A stretch of DNA of 64,000 nt from Blastomussa wellsi (taxonomy: Eukaryota; Cnidaria; Anthozoa; Scleractinia; Plerogyridae): the NCBI GenBank assembly GCA_947652115.1, contig OX393561.1, positions 28,290,256-28,354,255 of the forward strand. Reading direction: 5' to 3'. Position numbers and translations under genes: made by a program. Positions 50,401 to 59,400 of this stretch are shown piece by piece. The notes under the pieces are model-generated. The model was given only the letters and a program-made list of their open reading frames with translations, searched no databases and was not told where the DNA came from. Within the stretch, counting starts at the first letter, position 1. Every line of letters starts with the position of its first letter.

Positions 50401-53400
50401 TCTCTTTAGCAATCCACTCGTGTAGATTTCTTCACAGTCATCATCCATTTCTTTGATATCATTTAATGGCTTCAAGAGCTCTACACGTTCATCAGGAGGT
50501 GCAGTGTTAATAAATACAACCTGCCGAGAGGACTTTCTCATGGGCAATTGCAGTACAATATACACAGCTTCTTGAGCACTTATTTCAACATTGTTTACAA
50601 ATTTACTGCCAATATCTCGAACTTGCTGTTTAATAGTAGAATTTCCCTTTCTTGCTTCAGTGCAAGCTTCTCGCAATAGCTCACTCATGCCTTTTTGAGC
50701 TTTTGAGATATAATCAACAATATATACTGCACAAGCATACACATCTAGCACATACTGAATATCCATGTTAGCCCTCCATGCCTGAAGGCAAGCAGGGTTG
50801 TAGTTGTTAACTCTTAATTCATTTGGAGTTCGTTTTAAGAAAACAGTAGCAGCATTGATTGAGGAACGCACAGCTAGTAAATAGTTTTCCTCTGTGACAT
50901 TGAGGTCCAAGAGTAACTTGTCAAAAGTAATTTCTTCGCCTTCTTTCATTTCATCTAGATGAAATTTGATTGTTTTCCATGTATCTTTATGCCTTTTGAT
51001 TTCACTTTGTTGCATGTCTTTATCTAAAGGATAAAGAATCCTTGTTTGTCTCATGGGAGGCTGTGGATAATTGAATCTGCAATCACTTTTAGTATTCTTA
51101 CGACAAGTATGTGAATGACGGTGAACCTGTCTGTTGACTAAGTGAAGTAGTTCAGGATTGTCAGTAGGTTTGCAGCAGGTTACTATCTTATCAATAAATT
51201 CAATCACTTCTTTGTCACTTTGCTCCTGGAATTTTGGTGCACTCTCCACCCAGATTAGCATATGTATATGTGGTGAACCACGTTGCTGATATTCTACCCT
51301 GTAAAACCAATCTGATATTTTCCCTAGTGGCTCTGCAGAACTCAAAAGAAAACTACTTAAGAATTTATTGACTTGGTAATCAAAATGTCTGGCACAGGTA
51401 ACAGGATCACTTTGAATCAATCTACATCTCTCCTCCCAGTTAAGATTGCTAATTTCATTATCAGAATAATCTTTGTGATCCACAAGATTGCCAAGAATTT
51501 TAAGAAGGTGAGTCCACTGTGTTTCTGCTGATGAGAAACTGCAAAATAGTGTTGCAGGTCCAAGTTGTCTTATCATGGCAAACAGATCTTTTTTTGCTTT
51601 CTCAAAGTATGGAGGTGAACCACGCAATGCTGTAAGAAACTTAAATCCTTCATCAAAGCGAATTAATCGATCTAGTGCACCCATCTGTTTTAATTGGCGT
51701 GCATTAAGATTTCTGTTGTTTCCCTTGCATTTTCTAAGTGCAATGGTTGATTTACTAAGAAGTATTTTCATTTGCAACTTTTTTGCTTTAAAGAAAATAT
51801 TCTCTACACACATAGCTGCTCTTCTGTCTGACCTTCTTAGTTCAGATTTACATATATCACTATAGTGAATGTGCTTGCATAGAGACCGGGGTTGCCCAAG
51901 GAATATTCCAGGATATGCTAACTCCTCTGAATATTTATCCCTGAATATACTTAAGGGTATATTGCCTTCTGCTGGTGCAATGTTGAATATATGCTGGCGC
52001 TCATTATCTTCTAAAAAGTCAGTGCCTGTTAACATAGTATCAGTAACACCTGCAGGTACATCATCTTCATTTTCGCTTTCATTATCTCTATCATCTATTG
52101 TGTTTATTTCAGAGTGACTATTACTGTTCTCGGCACTTTCTGCAGATTGTTCACTATAAAGGCCATTCATATTATGTTGTTGTTCAATTTCTTTGTCATA
52201 CTGATTGGTCCATTGCGGATTCAAAACAATGCCTTCATCTTTATAAAGACTGCTATTTCTGATCAGCCAATCTGCTGCTTGCATTACTTTATGAGGTCTT
52301 ACATTTAATGACAATGCAGAACTCTTATATTGAAGCTTTCTTTTTAAATTTACTTTTATTGTAGCAGTCTCACTTAGTAACCGTGGCAACATAGTGACTG
52401 TACTTGCTACATCAGCAGGAACATTCACAATATTTCCATGTATTTTTAGTTGTTTTCCTCTAGGTGCTTGCATCAACTTTTGAAAAGCAATTCTTGGGGC
52501 TAGTATTCTACATTCTAATTCATTCAAATCAAAAAAGTTTGGTTTTTCTGGAAATGCCAAACCATTAACGACAGAACAGGGTGGAATTTTACTTTTCACT
52601 AAATGGCTTTGACATGTTTTGCAAACCCATTCAGCATTACCTGAGTTTCTCCTTTGGTCAAAATATTCATGAATAACAGGATTTATATCTTTCAGGTTTT
52701 CTGCTTTTAGAACACTCTGCCTATACCAAAGCTGGTCACAACAAAAACAAGTATAAACAGGACCTTCTGCAGCCATGTCCTGGAACTTTGAGATAGCTGA
52801 CTCAATAGAAACAAGTTTCTTTTTTGATTTATATTCCCTATGTTTTTCATTGCATTTTGCCTTTTGTTCAGATGTCATTCTAGACCTATAGTTTTTTTGA
52901 CGTTGATTATGTTTTGCCTTTTGTTCAGGTGATGATATTTTTCCTCTATAAGCTTTTTGGTACTGATTACGTTTTGATTTCTGCTCTGGGGATGCATTGG
53001 CTTCTCTGTATTTCCTCTTTAAATATGCACTTTTTGTTTTTTTATTCTTATTGCTGGCATTTGTGTCTTCATTTGACACTGTATTTAAAGCAGAATTCCT
53101 TTCATCTTTAGAACTTGAGTTGATTTGGTTTTCTGTCACAGTAGAAGTGTGTTTTCTTTTACGAGCATAGGCAGTTTCAGAAGAATTTTCAAACAAATTT
53201 CTTTTTACTTTTTCAGGCAAGTTACTTTCAGTTAACAGTTCTATTGTTGAGACATAGTGCATCTCTCCAATGTGTCCTATATATATAGACCTTGTTGTCT
53301 CTGACAAATCTAGCGCTTGAACCAGTGTTAACTCAGCAAAGTTTTCACTTGACTCTATAACATGAATTCTCAAGTTCATAGCTTCTGCTATTGCCTGCAT

Positions 53401-56400
53401 AATAATGTGATCACCCCAAGTTCCTTCCATAGACATATTACATAAATATTGCGACCAAGATGTGTTATCTAGAACTGCACTTTCTATAAATCGCTCAGGA
53501 TTGTTTTGCAAATACTGAATACCAGCCCTTCTGATTTCTAAATGTCGATTTGCATCATGATATAATTGATGTGCTATGGCTCTAAACAAGCAATTACCCA
53601 TTCCTCCAACCTCTAGTGCTCTTAGTCCATGTCTACGTAATCTGCAGTTAAACACAGAATTGCGACTTTCTGTACAAATTATTTGTGGAGTTGTTGGACC
53701 AGGATTCAACTCAACATCTCCACTGAGCAATATATTTCTTTTTGATGCATTATATTCCATTGTTTGAATGAGACCTCTCTCAAAATAATTACTAAAGAAG
53801 CTGTTTTGTTTCTTATCAAAGGTGAGACTCCATTGTTTATAGTTAGAAGCTATGTTGTACAAAACAGATGAAACAGGTATAGATTTTCTAATAGAACGCT
53901 TGGTTTTCAGTCTCGATTTTCTCGATTTAAGTGATTTGATCACCCGTTTAAGTGCGACTCTAGATGGTTCCCTATCCCTATTCCTGCACCTCACACGGAC
54001 ATTTGACCGACGACAAGCTCGTATCAGATTACTAACCTCAACACACTTTTCATGGTTTACTGGAATATTTCTATCACATTTATAAAACAATTCCTCTGTA
54101 TCATCAATACTACAGTTAGTCACAGCATTCAAGGTTATGTCAGTGTTCAGCAAGCTATTTGTGACATCTCCTGCATGCTCATCATGACAGCCAACAAATT
54201 CATTCTCTGTGTTCACAATGGAGTCGACAAGCATGGCGTTATAATCACGCTTATCTCGAAAAATCGTTTCTGTTTGTGGCTCGATTCTTTCTCGAAATAC
54301 TGTAAATATTCCCATAAGTAAATTCGTGTTGCCTGTACAAGCATTTTTAGTTCCCCGGAGGGAATATATGTTGCCCGAAAAGGCAAGTTCTGTTTCCCGA
54401 AGGAAATTTATGTTGCCTAAAGAGGCAAATTTGTTTCCCCGGAGGGAGTTCATGTTGCCTGTAAAGGCAAATTTCTTTCCTCGAAGAGAATTAATCTTTC
54501 TCTGAAAAATATAACCGGTAACCAAAGGATTGTGTAACATCTCGGAGAATGGCTGATTGGCTGGCACGTGTAAGGCATTCACCGGCATTTCGAGCTGCTG
54601 CACTACTGGATTCATCACTCGACGGCGGCCATGTTCGAAACCGTCGCGACCTATGGCAGTTTTTGAAGTCCAAAGTTTGTTGGCAACTTCGGCACGACTA
54701 AGAAACGCTTTATGAGAAAACACAGGACATAACACTTGAATGCTCTGTCTAATAATACGCACAAAATAGTGAGAAAGCATGGTAAATTCTTACCTTATAA
54801 AGATATTGAGCTCGCTCTAGCGGTGTGAGTTGTGTCAAGAACACGAGGAGCTGAGATTCCAACGTTGACAAACGTTTTCCGTGGTGAGTATCATATAACA
54901 TTTCCGAAAGAAATCGCATTTTTCCGGAAAAGGATCGGTAAACTCTAGATGATTTTTTTCGAGAAAATATAAACACCACATGATTGAAAACCAGTAAGGA
55001 CAGTAAGAGCTTAATAAACAATAAACGTATTAGTTTGTTACAGAATACTCGAATGAATAAAACATAAAGTTTCTACCTCGAAGAAATCGAAAGTCGATCG
55101 TAATTCCGAAGCAATCCTCCGAAAGCAATCCGGAAAATGTGGACACTCATACATCCAACCCGATAGCATAGTAGCTACTTGCGCACGCGCAGTAGCTACA
55201 AAAATGACTAAGAAGGTGAACGACTTGAAGCTGCTCACAGCAGAGTAAATCATGTCAAAATTGCTACTTATTTGATGTGTTTAAAGGATATTACAGTCAA
55301 GCCAAGAGAACTGTACCCCCTAGAGTACATGTACATTAATAAATTGATTATTGGAAATTGAACCCATTATTTGTTTCAGTGTTGTATTCGGTTTGAAAAG
55401 GAGCTGATCAATGCTCAACTCAAAAGACGATTTTTGATTGGACTAGGCGAGAGCTTTTCTTGGCTATTTACATCTCGTAGAACTTGAAATTCTTATTCGT
55501 GCAAATGGTGGGAAGAAAAGCGTTTTCTGGCGAAGCTCTTACAAGTTTTTTGTGAATATTTTTACCTGGCTCACTTCCTCTATGGGTAAAAGTAGTCAAG
55601 GTTCCGTATGTGCTGTTGAAAATCGCCAATTGTCTCCCTAACATTATGCGCTGCCACTTGCAAGTCATGAATTTCCCATCTGAATTTGTCTGAGAGAGGT
55701 TTCCCAAGCTCGTGAATTCGGCTGTGCAAGTTAGTTCCTGGCCGCCACTTTTAAAAGGAAACAATAATTCCATGTAAGGAGCATCTCTTGTTCACCTAGT
55801 CCAATCAAAACTTGACTTTGATTTGAGCATTGATGTGCGCCTTTTCAAACCAAATTTAATATTTGAAACAAATAACAGGTTCAATTTTCCAATAATGAAT
55901 TCATTAATGTACTCTAGGGGGTACGCTTCACTTGGTTTGACTGTAAAACCGTATTTGAATAGGTAGTTTAAGTCATGATCATCAAAACCAGAGCATTGTA
56001 ACGAGAGAATGAACATTCAGAGAGTTTACTTATGCAGTACTTACTTCCAGCTTGGAAGACTGTACATACAACCATTTTCCCAGTGGTAATCAATAAAAAA
56101 AAGTGATCATAATGTTTTGTAGGAAGTTTAAGTGCAAACAGAAATTTTTTGACTAGGGAGTTTCTGCTGGTAGTGTTGAGCAACTTACCCCAACATTGAA
56201 AATCTGCAGGAAACTGTGAAGCGGCACTTCAGTTTATCATAGCATTAAAACAGTGAAATCAGATTTTTATAGTTCTACATGTATTTTAGTCAATTTGGCA
56301 AACTCATTCACTCCTAAAGTTTGTCATTTGTGCTATTGAATGTAATTATATAAATTAAAATTTTATGAAAGCAAGGGTAGCAGAAAATAATTGTACTTAC

Positions 56401-59400
56401 CTTACATGAAGCAGTAATTAGCTGCTATTGTAAAGAAAGTCACAAGTATAAACAATAGCAATGTTAATAACAAAACAGCCAAAAATCACACGTGCCTAAT
56501 GTGGGCAATTAATGAACATGTATTTTCAAAAAAGTCAATTTTATGTACACCTTAACTTTTAAAATTGGTCATGAAATTGGTTTGTCAAGTGTTTTACAAA
56601 GTATTTTGGATAAGCAACCGGTGCACTCTGAGTGAAGTTCATCATGTTTACTTCAGAGCACATCAATTTCATGATAATGCATTATCGTTTTAAAATCGAT
56701 GCAGTTTCGCTATTTTAGAAATGAAACCGTATCATTTTAAAAATGCTCAACTTTTGACAACATTTTCAAAACGACCAGGCTTCAAGCCGACGCCGTGCAA
56801 ATGCATCCTTAAGGGTACTGAACAGGTTCGCGGGTCAAATTCGTTCAAAATTGTGATTTTTATTGTACATAAACTGTGTGTATTTTTCTTTCTTTTACAA
56901 AAAACAGAAAGCCAAAATCTTTTTTTCATTCCGGATTTATTGCGAATTTCCTTTTGTGCGTGACTCATTATGTCACACTTTGAAGGTGTCGAGCTGTCAA
57001 CACTGCTAGATCAAATGCGGGAAATTGGGTTCCAACAGAGGGAATTTCCTTTGCTCGCGTCGCTAACTTCTGAAGTTGCAGTACAGTTTTGGCTGGAGTT
57101 TTTGGATGGAGAGAGAAAGCAACAGAAAAAAAAGCGAGAAAAATGTCCTTGGGTTCCAAAGGCTGATCAGTGGTACCGTAAAAAATAACCAGGGAATTTT
57201 TGCGAAACGTAGCGTGAAATGCTGGCGGAAAGCGACAAATTGTCACAATAACCGAATGAAACACTAAATATTGCTACTAATTCGGATACTTTCCTGTGCT
57301 TCCACAAGCAGAAAAAATAACAAAAAAACGTCAAACAATTCTATTGAACCAGGCGAAGGTTTGGATTCCGGAATGGTGGATTCTAGGCGTTCTTCTAGGC
57401 ATCTGTTGAATATCACGCAACAACAGCGACAAATTCATACCATTATAAAGGAACACAAGACTGAAGAGCTGATACGCTAAACAATACGGTACTGCTGTCC
57501 AATGACTCAACCCAAGAACATTAGAAGGTTCTTCCTGTATGCACCGGTACATGGACAGAAAAGAAGGAAAAGCAATAATAACAAACAAATATTTTATTGA
57601 TGAGTGCTACATACCCTGCTTCCTGCATTTCGGATAGCACGCTTTCCCGATTGGCGGCTTGCTCGCGATTTTCGTTCGTCTTTTTTGAAGCCCTTGTACT
57701 CTTTGGTGATCTTTTTCCTCTTATTGTTCAGTGTTTTCCCCATCGCGGTCAAAATCCGCAAGAAATTACCACATTATAATTCTGCCTCAGAATTGTCGGC
57801 AAAAGATACTTTGATCTTGAAATAATATCTACCACCACTTTCCCGCGAGTTTTGCAAGATTGAACCTGATTGGTACATTAAGGCGATAAACTGGAAAACC
57901 ACTCCCCGTAGGAGTGTTATGTTTGCAAAACTTTCTTTGCCGTATTTTTCGGCAAAATTTTTCGTGAAGTTTGTCATCTTTGAGCGGCTAGTTTGCATAT
58001 GAGAATTCATCTTAGAAGAGTGAAATTTGCTCAATGGTTCAAGAATCCCTCTTCTCCAAAGGTGTGTCGGGCTTTAGCTTATTTGTTTTTCGTTTTGAAG
58101 ATACAAGTCCAAATGCTGTGTCAATCCGAGAAAAGTATGTGAACAAACTTTGAATTATAATAAATTTTTTTTGAGAGCTGATCTAACGATTCCCGACACA
58201 CTTTTAAAGCCAAACATGTGCTGAGTGGCATGCAGTCATTGTTTACTTCGAAGGGCCAATATCCGACGCGAGTTTGCCGCACTTATAAACATTGTTCTAT
58301 TTGCATTTAACTGACTTCACCAGTTAAAAACATTTCCACAACATTCTTGGTTCTATAATCTTTAAAATGATGTATAGGTTTAGGCACTTCCCTCAAATTA
58401 TGCGTGGGTGAGGATCTTTTTGCGCAACGCACCCACAAACCTGTTCAGTAACCTTAAGATCAATGAAATTGGAGGTTCTAGACAGTTGCGAAGTATCCTA
58501 ACTTGTTCGCTTCAGTGAAAAACACACACACATGCATCATTGAGTAAAGTTTCAAGTTAAATAGCACATTTTCTCAACAAGTATTCGGTGCAGGCAAATC
58601 AACTTTAGTGTAGGCGAATCAGCTCAGATAGTGCAGGCGAATCGACTTGTAGGTAGGTACTTCTACTGGTTCTTAAGCGTAGCATCTGCCATTGTTTTGG
58701 GGGCTAGGGGCATTGTTTCTGTTGTTTGTTCTGTTGTTCCCTGGATGTCCAGTTTTCCTATTCTATTAATGTTTACAAAATGTAGTTCCTTTGTTCACTC
58801 ACAGATTGCTGGAAGAGGGGAAGGCCACATTGATTTTGAGGGATTCCGTAAAATATATGATGCGATAATGACTGTTAAAGAGGTAGGATCAAATCACATG
58901 ATTTGAATATCAGCCTACGTCCACACTAATCAGGGCTTCTGATAATTCCCTAAAAAAAGTCAAATTTCGCGGGATTTGTAGAGAGACATTTCTCTCTGCA
59001 TTTAATGGCCAATTTCGCGGGGATTTCACGGGAGTTTTTGGGGCAAATTTCTCTAAAAAGCAAGCAAGAAACATTCCAGAAAAAAATACTGCAGGATGTC
59101 AAATTCAGGGCAAGAAAGAAAACACAAAAGTTCATCCAACACAGTTCTGAAGGAATGTGTTCTTGTTTCGAGCGGCAAGAAAAACGTCGACCAGTTATCC
59201 TCCTTTTTCAGCTGCAATTTAAAGCAGAAAACAGCAATGCAATAAATTTCTTTTCTTTCCTCGCTGTCTTGTGTTGCTTTGTAGTTTCAAGGCAAGATTG
59301 TTCATGATTGAAGGTTCAAATCCATTTATTAAGTCTAAACATTCTTGCGTCTAAGATCGTGTCCTGCACATACAAGGAAACGTGTGCCTGCCTTACTGCA

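Larger units (their letters stand above)
38009..55200 (-). mobile_element. Helentron (Helitron2-type) rolling-circle transposon; shown twice because of a probable assembly duplication
   Basis: The minus strand carries a polyprotein (OTU, HUH Rep, Pif1-type helicase, AP-type endonuclease) and downstream a spliced RPA-like gene. This gene set is specific to animal Helentrons. 38980-46318 and 46519-53857 carry the same sequence at a constant offset of 7539, abutting a 200-N gap. One element read from 54780 leftwards is the likely reality. The low-coordinate (3') end may be the hairpin at 38026-38071 followed by CTAG at 38009-38012. The 5' end is not resolved. The element lies in the fifth PLCG intron, antisense to it. 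Confidence 0.85.
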
